The position numbers were made by a program, and so were the translations under genes. From contig QEYB01000180.1 in NCBI GenBank assembly GCA_017562135.1, positions 1-64,000 of the forward strand: a stretch of DNA of 64,000 nt. Reading direction: 5' to 3'. Source of the stretch: Dipylidium caninum. Taxonomy: Eukaryota; Platyhelminthes; Cestoda; Cyclophyllidea; Dipylidiidae. This document shows positions 24,601 through 37,100 of the stretch, in pieces. The first letter of the stretch is position 1; every line of letters begins with the position of its first letter. Under the pieces are notes generated by a model. It did not search any database. It was not told the origin of the DNA and saw only the letters and a program-made list of their open reading frames with translations.

Positions 24601-27600
24601 CCAATTACCCTCTTCCCACGACCATGCTCAGGGTAAAATGATGCTACATGCCTGAGAGGAAGCGTTTTACTGCTACTTATACTCGAAGTGCAGATTTTTG
24701 TCTTCTTCTCACCGGCTAGAGCTGAGTCGGCGCAAATTTGTCTTTCTCCTCAAGTTCTTTCTGAAGAAGTTTCCTCGGCTCTTTGACGTTTTACTGACAA
24801 GTAAGTGCAATACAAGCTTAGGAGTAGCCCGTTGGTCGGGGTCAACTCTTGTGACTTCTCCGAGTGCTCCTCACCTAGTGGTTTGGCGGAAGTCCGTACT
24901 CGCAGTTGGAGGCATAAATCGGGACCCATGTGAGTCGCGTCGTGCGTGGGTGGGTTCAGCGCCCGTAACGACAACTGCTGACCTGCATCCCAGCCCCCGC
25001 TTTAGGGGAACTGACCCTCGTCGGGAGTTACAGCCAAGTACTACAGCGACCTACTTCGGGGTTGAAAGAACATAATTCTGTCTGGGGTTACACGGGGACC
25101 TCGAGTTTCCCCTCACACATTAGTCAACTTGGCGGCTGTGACCTCTACTGGTGGTCCCGCGCTCACATGCGCGCCCTTGACCGTTTCGGGGGTTTCACAA
25201 TCCACTGTGAGCATTGCGCTATTTTTTGAATTTACTAGCGGAGTGGTAACCAAAGAGGACAAAGTCCGTCGGATATTCCAGAAATTCCTCCGCCTCCGGC
25301 CTTCAACAGCGGCGCTGATCGCGAAGGAAATTACCCACGCCATGCGCGGACGACTTCGGATCGGAGTACGCGGTGTCGCACAGGCAGTCAACTGTGCCAT
25401 CGACGGTGCCATCTCCTCCAATTCCACGCATTAGAAATGGGGCTCCGCCGAGGGGGACGAATTCGCTACAATCTCAGGAGAATCACAATAACATCACTAA
25501 GGGTCGGTCGCCCCTGTCAAACGACTGGGCGGGTAATCTCCACTTCTGGAAAAGTCTGCAGAATAGAGATGCCACGGACTCTTTGAATACGCAAAGCCAC
25601 TTGGAGGAAGAGCATGATAAGAAGGTAAGAAGGCAACACGATAAAAGGAACGGAGGCAGGCGGAGTGTGGTATCTGCGGTGTAAAAAGTGGAAGGCATCC
25701 ATAGTGCAGTCCCGCAGGCGGCAGCGAAATGAAGCACGCAATCTTGTCAGTGTCCGGTAGATGGCATTAGAGTCGCGTTTGCCTTTTAGACATGAGTTCT
25801 TAGTTTAAAAAGATTTTACCTCCTCTGCAAGGAAATTTTATTTAGTGTCTATGTTGTCCTGCTTAAAACCCACTACGTAGTGGAATCAGGTGGGAATCTG
25901 GCCACCTCGAATGGCGCGTCTTGTGCAAGATCCTCTCGACTGCCACTGGCGTCCACGTCCTCTCAGTGTTCCGGCCTTTGTCTGCTTCCCCCAAAGAGCC
26001 AGGAGACGTCTACTTCCTGGCCATCAGTGCTGGTCAAAGGCTCATTTCCACGGCCCGCCTCGTGCTACCGTTTACGAGCGGACTGGGCAAAGCCTTCCGG
26101 TGTTTGACACTCACCCGTGTCACATATTCTAGTGCGATGAGGCGATGACCAAATTCGGCTATCCTAATTCTTGCACTCTTTCTTCTCCCACACGTCATTC
26201 ATGCTACTTGACTGGGTTTGTGAGAAGGCCTGGGGACAGCGATGGTGGACCACTGTTGACCTTCCTGTTTTGCTAACTCATTGCGGCATAACGAGGCCTT
26301 ATTTTACTGCCAGCGTATTTCCTGGACCTTCTGACGCAGAATTATGTCCCGTGTTAGGTCATACTACGGGTGCACCAGCCAGACAGGACGACAAAGGCGG
26401 TGTATGTGGAGTCGCGAACGGACGCCGGCGAAGTTGTTCTCATGCTTGCGGCCAAGAACTTCCTTCCCCTCAGCACTAAGATGGCTCTTGTCGAGAAGGT
26501 CCCCTCTATGAAACTCGGTAGAGTTTGAAGTCTTTCCTTTTTGCACTCTGTGGGCGCTGCCCGTCACGACCGTCCGCCGGACAGGAGGGCAAAGGGAAGA
26601 GGACGGCAGCAGAGTGCTTATCATAATCACGGCTTCTGCGGCAAATGACCTCAGACTGCAATTCACCCGCAAATCGTAATGACGGTGCCTTCTCTGGATG
26701 GTCAAATGATTCGAATAAATTTTTAGTACCCTTAACTTAAACGGTAGCGCTCCGGGGGATTCAAATTACTTCCTTGACCAAAGGCACGCAGGGGGCTGGA
26801 GAGGAACGCGACTTAGTTAAAGTGGGAGCTGTGGTTGTACATCGCCCGCGAGACGGTCGTGCAACAGCTCTCTTTTTAACCATCTCAAAGAGTGGAAAAA
26901 TTTTACCACACGTGATAATCAAATCTACATTAGCTTTCCTCAGGAATCCGCCAGAACCGATTATCTTTCTTCCCCTTGGAGTTGACTACTTTCAGCAGAG
27001 CGATTGTGCGGCGGTGGGAAAGATTCTCTTTCGTGCAGTTTTGTTGCTTACAAATAACTTTGTGAATTTGCCCAAAACACTCCGAAAAGGAGCTACCTGT
27101 TGACCGGTCGTCGGGTGTGACGCTTGCCAGTCCGCCTGCCGCCGTAAACAAGCGGTTATCCAACTGGATGATTTGTTCGCCTCATGTAGAGCGCTGTTTC
27201 GAAGACGACGAACCCGTGCGCGACTGTATTCTCAGTTGGCCCATCAACAGCGAGAATCTCGTCTTCTTTGAGGAGCGTCACGACCTCTTCGGACTATTCG
27301 AAGATCCACAAGTAAGGCGATTTCCTTCTTCATTTCCCACAAAGGTGAAGTTGGTGTGCTCAACTAGACGCATTTCTATTAGCAGGGCATTAAGAAGGGC
27401 AAGAACAGATTAAACTTCGGGCTGGAAGGTTAAGTATGCTGGTCCGCTAGCGACTAGGTTTGCTAACTAAAAACGCATCTCTTGCGGAAAGGGGGCGAAC
27501 CAAGCAAGTGGGTGAAATCGCCCTCTCCTCCGCGGACGCTACGTGTGCGACAAGGTCTCTTTCCTTTCCCCTCCCCTCACTCGTGCAGCCAGTCAAGTTA

Positions 27601-30600
27601 GGCACTTGGGGAGGTCGAAGCAAAGTGTTTGCAGCCAAGAGATACACTTGGAGAGGGTTGCTCTCCTCAGATAAACCGCTGGTCACGCGACAACTCCTGC
27701 TGGTTTAGTATTAATCATTTCAATTTTTTTTCACCCAAGACATGGCTTGGAAATACGCTGGTGGGTGATTCTGCTCAGATGAAAAATTCGCTCCTCATAG
27801 TAAGTTGCATTTCCGTGCTGTTGAACTGTTCGCGCCACTGTCTTGCCTGGCAGATTGCATGACCCCTCATTCCACGACACTTTCCAGGGCTCCTCGTCTT
27901 TACGCACACTTTTGCCATGCTAGCAGTCTCAGTGTCTCGCGATCGCCTGATCACGGAACATAAACGTATTCAAATAGACGTTCGCGAGATGGAATTTTGC
28001 ATTATGTCACGTTATCAGTATGGCATTCAATGAAGTGTGTGCATTCTCTCCTGCAACAGCTGCGAGGTCAAACAGTTGGGAGGTGTAACCACCGACTTGG
28101 CTGTTTTAGGATATTCTTGAAAAGGATGGCGCCAACAGACTCCCAACCTTTAAGGACTATTTGTACATTCTTCAACCGGGCAACAAGTGGAAACGACGCT
28201 ACTGTGTTCTGCGGAGCTCGGGTCTCTACGCCTCCAAGAAACAGGGATCTGGTGTAAGCGAATCCTCCCCTGCCCGCCATTCACGGGCAGCTTGTCTGGT
28301 GTTGAGCGCCACATGAATGGGTAGCGGAGGGTTAGGCCTCTTCTTTGTCAACAATGGGAGAATCAGTTGTCCACTGACACAGCTTATGCCTTACCGGTCC
28401 ATTCTCAGTGAGCACTCTACTTCTTTTCAGTGAGGCGCCTCGCAAGAGCCTGATGAGGCTCATACCGTGGCGCGTGTGCTCACACCTCGGCGTGGCAGTG
28501 AGAGGCCCATCGCCGCAGGTGGTCGCCTGCACCATGTCAAGGCTCGGTCGAGTTCGAGCCCGGGCTCTCGCGTCTGTGTGTGGGGACCTCGGCCTTGGTC
28601 TGGGCCCTGGCCGGGGCCGGGGCGTGACACAAACACGTCGGGAGTGAAGAAAGGTCAGGAGACGTTGAGCGGTATATGGGCGGACAGGAATAGTCGTCCG
28701 TCTCACGAGGCAAAGCTTCACCCCATGACGCCGGTGGCTTACGATTCCACTGATCTGGAGGGTAGACATAGCGGCTGCCATTTTTGATGGACTTTGCGTC
28801 TGGAAAAGCGAAGCCGTATTTGTAATAATTGGATGTTGACAACTAGACCCCTCGACTCACCAACAGCCAACAGACAGAGGGGAGTAAACAACCTCGCTAT
28901 GCTTTAATTTGGGTAGATAGCAGAACTGGTACGAGTCACGGCTTTTGGAGAGCACCTTCACCTCTACACGACGAGCGGCGGTTGGCGCAAGGACAACACA
29001 CCAACGCCCTACGGATTTGCTCTCAAGGTGAGTGTTATTGCCATAGCCCACGTTTCCTCGCAAGTCACCGCGTTAAGTGTGAAAATTCTTTTGTGCATGC
29101 TCATGAAGGTCGTAGCCTCGCAGGTCCTACCCCGAAACACGAGGCGGAGTGTTTGTCTGGGGTCAGTTGCATTCGCAGCGACTCCGCGGATTTTGTTTCC
29201 ACTTTGGCACCGAGTGGGTTGTCTGATTTGCATCTGGCCGCCGTGCCGCGGGTGACCGACCATCCACTCTTCATCGTGGTTTTGCATATAACTCAACCTC
29301 GTGTCCAGCTTTAACGGCAACCACGTCTCCGAGCTGCACGTGTTGGCGCGGGTGGCAGGTCCGCTGTGTCGTCGAGGTTGCGTTACCTCTGCTCCCGCCT
29401 GCTACAGGCCCCTTTGCCGACTATGCTAAAAGTTGTGTCGCGAGTATAAGCAGCCGATGAAGTTTCTTCGGCCCCTTCGTCGACTTATTATACACTGAAT
29501 GTTTGAGAAGAGAACCTCTTTTTAACAATTAAACCTGATGTTGGTTGTCATGACATTTTGGTCCTCGGAGGGACAGAAACAGTTCTTTTGTGCCAGGTCC
29601 AGGTCACGCGCTATTCGTAGTTAGTGAGCAACAAGTGGTTTATTTTGCGCCTTACATCGTGGCAAACGTTCCCTGTTTTCTCCTTCTGCTCCTCCAATAG
29701 GCCATTTCGTGCAGTCGAGGCCCCCCTAAGGCAGTGAATGGGTGCACACGGCTGATACAGAAGAATGCAGTCCTCTTTTAAAACTCCCCCTTTTTGACAC
29801 AACCTCGGCCCGCAATATTTGCTCCCCTGAAAGAACGTCTGTCTATCTATGGTGGGATCAGGTAGATTCTGACCGAGTGAACGTCGTCGACTAGGTAGTT
29901 GTCTGTGGCTGGAGTGGGCGATATTTTAAGTCTACTATTTAGACTCCAATTAACTTTTATGGCTTCTGGCCCCGCCATTTTTCCCATCTATTTGTAAACA
30001 TTAATTTAGGAGAGTGTAACGACGGTGAAAAGCGCTGACGCCGTTATATGCGCTTGATGAGGTCACCCCCTGGGTGCAACTTTTGGGGCGAAAACCGACT
30101 GGAGCGAAAGCCGGCTATCGAGGGCGAGTAGCCTCGACGGGGTGGGGCCGTCTTGGCATGAGTCCGCAAGGACGTCACTGTGGCAACGGTACAGGGGCAG
30201 TCAACATCACGCGGCCGCCGGCACCGATGCGGACTGGCCGGCAGTGGCAGGGCTCCTATGCTCACGTGCCTTAACGCTGAATAATGTCGTAGACGATGCT
30301 TTTCCTCCAAAATCTATCAACGGGGGCACGAAATTACTCAGCTTTCAGAAGCCTTACCGAGACAGCGACAAAGGCGCTTATACGAGCGCCACACCTTAAC
30401 CCACTCACTTCTTGACACGCCCCGCAACTTGCTCGCCATGCGCGTACGGAAGTGATATTAACATGGTAGCAGGCACTGCATACTGCGTTGGATGGCTGAG
30501 AGGGGAGACTGTTGGCCACGTGCTCTACAGAAGTGGGCGCACACTTAAGACAGGTGATTTGTCACCTGGCAGGCGGTCTGTTTCGCTCGAGCGTGACATG

Positions 30601-32738
30601 ACCCAATTCACTTTTACAACCTTCTCGACCTACGTGCTTCTGACTGATGTTCTTGTGGGTGATGAATTTGTTGGAAGCATCATGAAGCGGCTGTCAGTAT
30701 TCTCCCCAAAGTCCTATGAGAGGACAAATATCATCTGACATCCCTCCACTTCCTCTTCACTGAGTCTTACCGTCTCCATTCACAAGCCGCACTCCGTTGT
30801 CTCGATGGACCCCCACATGGTGAGGGCGTTCTGCGCAGCCAATGAGGAATCCCTCCGCATATGGTGTTCCCTCCTTCGAATCATTCTTGTGAGTGGAAAT
30901 TCTCCTCTGTCTAACTCTTGATCACGTAGCCACCGACCTCGAATATGCACCATTTTAGCAGAAGTTGGGATTGAAGCCTGAGCGTGCCTGTGCATAAACA
31001 CGACCGAAAACTGTGTGGGCGAGAGTCCGACCGAAAGAAGGCGACAATAACCGCTATTCATTCGAGAGAAAATATTCACTTTCATAAGCATATGCCAGGG
31101 GTACATTCCACCATCTTCCTCGATTTAAGCCATTTAATCGTTACACTATCTGCGCTGTTATGTTGCATCTATTAAGCAACATATTGTTTAGTCCATGATA
31201 CGTAACCCTTTTAACCGTCGTAGATGGGCCCGCGACTGCTTCAGAACTACCGCCAACGGCTAGCGGCATGCGCGCTGAATTATCAGTTGCCCCGGGACTG
31301 CGCTGCGGGCGATGGCGGGATGGCGACCAGGCCGGAGGGTGCAGAGGAGTCCGCCGAGGACGCGTCGGCCAGCCACCTGGCTGAGTTGGTGCGCCACAAG
31401 TACGCACGAGAGAGCAACGTCTACTCTGGCGCCGGGGTCCGCGAGAGTGCCCGGCAGTACACCAAACTGCCAGCCATTGCACGTGCTCGCTCCGTCTCTC
31501 AGATCCAGGCGCAAATAGCCAACCGCCAGGGTAGTCTCAGCTGCAGTCAGGTCTCCATCACCTCCGCCGACAGACTGGGGACCAGTGTTGGCGATCTTGG
31601 CTTTGTCTCAGGTCAGTAATGTTTCTTGCTCCTCCCGGCGAGGGGATCGAGAAACTCTGGAGCGTGCTTCATTTTGTCCAAGTTGTGCAAACCGAAAGTG
31701 GTCAAATGACCACTCGGGTGAAGAAGTGGGTCCAGCTTTCCACCTCCAACATCGCGATTTGCATTGGGGATGTAAGCGTTTAAGGATGCCCTTGACATAA
31801 AGGCGAAAGTGGAAAACAATGAAAAATACCCGTTACGAGTGGCAGGGTTGTAATGAACTCCTGCAAATCTAAGACATTCGGTCAGAACTGCGAGAAACAA
31901 CTGCATAGCCATGTTGACAGTTCAAAGCGAATACCAAGGTAGCTGAAATATTGTGTGATAGTCCGGCAACCGTCGGAGCGCACCAGAATATTCCTAGGTT
32001 GGATCAGAGGCCCCTTACGCCGCTCTAACCCTTCTTACAAGTGCCCCATTTCCTACTCATTCGTGCCTCGTTGAAAAATCTTTGCCGACATAAATGATGT
32101 TAGTTGCCTCGTGGTATGAGGAATTGCTTTGGGAATTCAGACTGCAGGCGGCGAAACTGGGATAGTTGTTGCTGAACTGATACGCTTTCAACCGTCTTTC
32201 AGGAAGGACAGATGTCGGACGAACATCAAGCATGAGTGAACTGTGCACGGACGTACACAAAGTCACTACTTCCAGCACTCAGAGCTTGAATATCAGCCAA
32301 CGACTGACTTCCTTGTTCAACCCTCTGCGGTGGTCCCGTCGAAATGTCACGGAGGTAACGACGCCGCAGGCAATGCGTCGGAGCACGGCTAGGAAGGGAC
32401 CCGCGGCGCGGAAGTGTAACCGATCAACGGGCAACCTTCACAGACCAGCCTCCATCTCTCCCTCCTCCTCCGTCTTCTTCCTAGCACCAGCCGAGGACGC
32501 GAGTGCTCGCACATCGGCGGCGGTGGAAGAGGAACAGCTAAACTCTCCACAGCAGAATGACCAAAACTCTCATCTACATCATTCACAACCACAACAACAG
32601 CCGGTACCGATGTGTTTGAGTCAGCGACGACACACAACAGCGCCAGAGATGCCACAGTCGCCTCCTCGACACCAGGGCCCGTTCGCTGGCATTAGGCCAC
32701 AACTTCTTCCTTCTCCACTTTCACCCGTGGCCCTCTGA
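21670..32738 (+). CDS. RA-PH adaptor, MIG-10/RIAM/lamellipodin (MRL) family
   Basis: MRL adaptors couple Rap/Ras GTPases to talin and actin regulators at the membrane. Proposed exons: 21670-21735, 22873-23260, 23772-23860, 25388-25624, 26358-26517, 27190-27311, 28110-28251, 28921-29027, 30787-30888, 31224-31611 and 32203-32738. They join in frame to about 778 residues. Exon 1 encodes an amphipathic helix (IQDLDEWLLKLDNLQK) like the talin-binding N-terminus of RIAM. Exons 2-4 are Pro/Ser/Asn-rich linker ending HLEEEHDKK. RA domain: VILRVHQPDRTTKAVYVES, then LVEKVPSMKL|ERCFEDDE split between exons 26358 and 27190. PH domain: KWKRRYCVLRSSGLY, PTPYGFALK, then VRAFCAANEESLRIW and LLQNYRQR. The tail is basic, Ser/Gln-rich and lacks the long poly-Pro runs of vertebrate lamellipodin. 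GRB7/10/14 also carry RA-PH, but no BPS or SH2 follows. The RA-PH exons (26358 onward) are firm; exons 1-4 rest on phase and splice sites, and exon choice between 23261 and 25387 is uncertain. Confidence 0.84.
24720..25206 (+). other. Alternative exon candidates within the RA-PH adaptor gene
   Basis: Three segments have good acceptors and donors and open frames that continue the phase of the exon ending at 23260: 24720-24800 (donor A|GTAAGT, 81 bp), 24879-24929 (donor T|GTGAGT, 51 bp) and 25124-25206 (donor ACT|GTGAGC, 83 bp). The first two are symmetric (phase 1-1). The third is phase 1-0, the same as exon 23772-23860, so those two could not both be used in one transcript without shifting the frame. 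The translation of the first (RRKFVFLLKFFLKKF) is unlike the disordered linker around it, so it may be spurious. Confidence 0.3.
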
Positions 32739-34178
32739 TAAAGTAGACAAGCCCCTTTCATCCCCTCCCCTCCTCCCCCCTCCCTCTCCTTTCACCTTGT
32801 ACAGAATGTGAGCCCAGAATCGGGCATATCCACTCTGCCCACCTTATTACCTTAGGGGAAGGATTGCCCCTTCCGCTGCAATTGCGATTAAATGCTATTC
32901 ATTAGAGGAATTGTTCAGCGCGGGGAAAGTCGTCTCATGAAGTGTTCTACAAGAGCACAATAAGGACATCTCACCCTACCAATTTAAGATTATCCCCTTA
33001 TCCGACGCATGCTGGTGGCTCTTAAATTCACCGGTTTCTCATACGTGTTGCGTTAAAATCCACCTCTTTCATATTGTCGTATTCAATTCCTTTAGTAACC
33101 GCGGTTTTAAAAGTGGTTTTGGGAGTCTTTTGAGGTTATAAGGGAACCTCCAGTGAGAGTCGAAAAGAAGTTTGGGGAATGGGGTGGGGGCGAATTGGCA
33201 CAGAACCACACGTTAATCCGATAGGGCGGGCCTTGGCCCCTCTGTCATCGTGAAACAGCGATGTCGAGAAACGGACGCACAAATTGACAGTAGTTTTGAG
33301 AGCGCCGCATTTTCTGATGACGGCCCAGAGGAGCAGTCGCGCCCTCGATGGCCTCCACTTGCAGTGCCGTGGCGGTTGATGTGGTTTCCTGAAATATCCC
33401 TTAAGCTTTGGTCGACAAATAGGCTTAATAAATAGTGTCCTAAGAGACATGATCCTTGACGCGAAACTTGCCAAAGACCAGGCTGTGCACATTTGTTAAC
33501 CACTCGGCAGATCAGGAAACATCCCCTCCAACCGGGGTAGTGGGAAATCTTACTAACCTGGGCGGACCAGTTATTATCAGATTACTGACCCGTAGGGAAC
33601 GCGAATGCCCAATCCCGAGGCCTCGCATAACTGATCCTGTTCGGTATAAAGTAATAAAATGATTCCTCCGCTGCTATATTCTCGCAGTGCCCAGTACTGA
33701 CTGCATAGACTGAACTACTTTTATGGATTTGTCTTGGAAACTTGAGAGGCGAAACACCCGAGTCAGAAGAAATGTTGAAAAAAGGCCCAGAGCAGCATGG
33801 CACTGAACGCTGCACTCAACAAAGCCTACCGTCTGTTACCGAGGAAATATTTCTCCCCGATGTGTTGCTCACGCATACTCATCGCCCCGCATCGTTATGG
33901 TAAAATAGTCACTCGTTTAGCTTAAAGGGTTAAGGGAAGATCAAACGAATTTGGTGACATGGGAGTAGAAAAAACCAAAACTGCCTGTATTATCCCATGG
34001 AACGCTGAAGAAAGTAAAAATAGGAACCATAGAGGAGCACAAAGACGGGGTGAGGGTACTTCATTTGCGCATCCATGTGGAAATCATGGGGCGAAACAAG
34101 AGTAATTATGAGCGATTAGAGACTGATTGACAATGGTGAAGAGACGAAGGCGCAGACTTGCGACAATACATCCACAAG
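32739..34178. other. Convergent intergenic region between two 3' ends
   Basis: The RA-PH adaptor gene (plus) ends at 32738 and ClpX (minus) ends at 34179, so this is tail-to-tail space. A plus-strand AATAAA lies at 33427-33432 and an ATTAAA near 32888; either might end the adaptor transcript. A C/T-rich stretch follows the adaptor stop (about 32760-32795). No gene is seen. Confidence 0.5.
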
Positions 34179-37100
34179 TCAGACTGAGATAGAAGCTGAG
34201 GTAGACCCTGAAGTGGTGGATGATATCGTCTCTAGCCTGACTTTCTTCTCATCATCGTCAGCATCCTTATCTCCATGTTCGCAACCGCTGTCGGTGTCAG
34301 CAAAGATGTACTTAGGCTCGGAGAGGCCCAATATCACGTCTCGGTCGATTATCACCTCAGAGATGCCAGAGCCCGGAACATCATATCGGGGCTGCAATAG
34401 TACCTTCTCCTAGATGAGTAACAATACAAATAATTACTCATGAATGAGGATCAGGTACCAAAGGTTGTATCTGAAATTGCGAATCTGTTGGGGGATAGGC
34501 AAAATAGCTGGGAGTCATTGACTAACCATGATGGCACGAAGGCCCGCGGGCCCCCGTTTTGTCACCATAGCCTGGCGTGCAATAGCCCTCAGCGCGTCTT
34601 CCGTCACGGTCAGGGTGCACTAGGAAAAGGACAAACAAGGCTTAGATGGACCTCAAGTGGAAGTTCCCAAGTGCGTTCGACAGCAAGGTAAAACCGCAAT
34701 CAAGTAACAAAGGTTGCATGAGATGTGTTAATCAAATTTTGAGCCAAAGAAATTGGGGATCCTGATGCAGAAAAGGTAGTGAAAGGACAGACTGCGGATC
34801 AGCGACACCAGGAGAGGTTGGAAGGTGCTTTGAAGAAGTAAGACACCCGACTTGGCAATCAATGCACTCTTTCGTATCAACAGCCGAGATCAGGAAGGAA
34901 GTGTTCAGTCAACCCAAATTGTTCACGAGGAGGGTGGCCGACTCTTCGCTGCGCCGACTAGTCAGCCAATCCACTAATCCTAAATTACTTTTCATTGGGA
35001 TCTTTCGCTACTCTACCATTAAACAGGCTACATTTAAATGGCCTCCTCGACTATTGTAGACATTTACAGTCACTAATAATTCCTCCCAAGTGCCCGTCCG
35101 AAGAAACTAGGCAAGACGCTGGATATTGTCCCATAAACGCGAATTGTGAATTAATCAGAACTCTTGGATTGTTCCAGTTTTGCAGACTCTTTGGCTGTCG
35201 TGATTTCCGCTGCTGATTCGAGGACGGGACCGGAAGGAGATGTCTACAACCACCTAACTCTTTCATATGACAAATAGTAAATCTTTCGTATAACTAGTTC
35301 CCTTCATGGCTACATAACAGATTCGAGGCACTCAACAATAGGAGTTGCGCTGCGAAATATAACAACTAAATTGAAAAAAAGTCTTACGAATGGTCACATA
35401 GGTTACCATACAGCCAGACTACTATCAACAGCTTGAAGTAGTTTGCACATAAGGGAATAAAAAGTGCAGAGAGCAGAAAACAGCATAAATTTCCCAAGGT
35501 GAGCGCGATTTAAGAACGGTTAAAAGCTGGCCACTCAAAAAGGCACCTTATCTATTTGGAAGAGGAGTTTGTATTGGAGGAGGAGGGCGTTTTGCGGTTC
35601 AGTGAGGATGCGCGTGAGCATACGCTCATTAAGCGAATGGAAGGCGGTAATGATGGGAAAGCGACCGACGAATTCAGGGATGATGCCGAAGTCAATGAGG
35701 TCACGCGCCTCCACTTGTGCCAGCAGACGGTCCGTCTCCAGCATCTCCTCGTCACTTGCGTATCCCGACTCGGTATCGGAAATGACGGCGTCGGCTGAGA
35801 ATGTGGGCGTTGAGGTCTGCTCCTCTTTCACCTCACCAAAACCAATACGCTGAAATACAGACAGAACAGAGGCGTACTCGGATTGGAATTGATTCACGAC
35901 CCTTTTCCTAAGTGCGACCAGTTAGGGTACTTCTATCTAATATCTACTCTTTCCATCCGTGCAAAAAACCCTCTTTTTCCAATGGTAATGCAAGAATGGC
36001 AGACACTCCTGTGAGTATCATTTGTTAACCGTTAAAGGATTATGATGAAATGAACATCTCGTTACAATGGGAGTCCACACCCATAATAGTTTAGTTCTAA
36101 CACAAATGATTTTGAGTCTATATTAGATGAAACCCCCCCCCCCCTCTGTGGTGTCCCTGGGAAGACTCAGTCAGGACGATGCCGTCTTTCATGACCCTAG
36201 TAACAAACAAATGAACTGTCCTGATGACTTAAGCTGAGATTTTCCGATGATGTGTAGAACCGGATTCCAAATGTTATAAAGGTCAAGTACGAAATTAGGA
36301 AGAGGAGGCGCCCTAGCGAAGCACTATATCCACTCTTAGGGAATAAAAATCGAGGGAAAACGACTTCAGAGACCCTATACACACCAACAATGCACCAAAA
36401 GCATTGAATAAGAATAAAGTACGCAAAGTTAGCAAAAACAAGTAGCAAATTCTTGGATTACTCCCCCTCTTAAAGGCCGTACGAGACCCTATGTTTGGCA
36501 TTAAACAGGGCAAGTCAGATGATGAAAACTGCTCTTGTTTAACACAGCAATCTAATCGGGCAGTGGATTCATTTCGGAAAGTGAGATTTTAAACAAGCGT
36601 CCCCACTTTATCAGTGAGCTGAGACTTCATTAGGGTCGAATGAGACATTTTTGATTACCGCCAAATAATGCTTCAATTTATCAACCTTTTATTAATGTCA
36701 GCTCGGAAAGCAGTCAGCATGCAATTATAAGTCTCAATTTACAGAACAATCTGGTGGAACCGTTTAAAAACCGTAAAAACAGAAAAATTTAGTCATAAAA
36801 AAGTCATATGAGTATAAAAATTCGCATTTATAAGGCAAAACTCCAAAATAAGTTTTAAGACCCAGAAATTATCCATTAAACCGTGTTTATAAATATTGCA
36901 TAGGCTTAGAAGTTAATTACAATGGTTAAAAACACCACCACCCAAAACAGGGTCTTTTCTTTCTTGCTCGATGCCTTTTTCCTTCTTAAAAATTGTGCAA
37001 TTAATTTATCCCAATGCAGAGTCAAGTAGAGCGTCATCACAAATGCGAGGAGAAGTTTTCACTGAGTGATACGAATAAAAGTGAACACATGATTTACCTG

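Noticed and set aside
28545..28565. tRNA B-box-like string (GTTCGAGCCCG)
   Set aside because: No A box or cloverleaf could be folded around it.
28332..28781. 149-codon open frame on the minus strand inside the RA-PH adaptor gene
   Set aside because: Arg/Pro/Thr-rich composition from GC-rich DNA, no family match, and inside an intron of a plus-strand gene.
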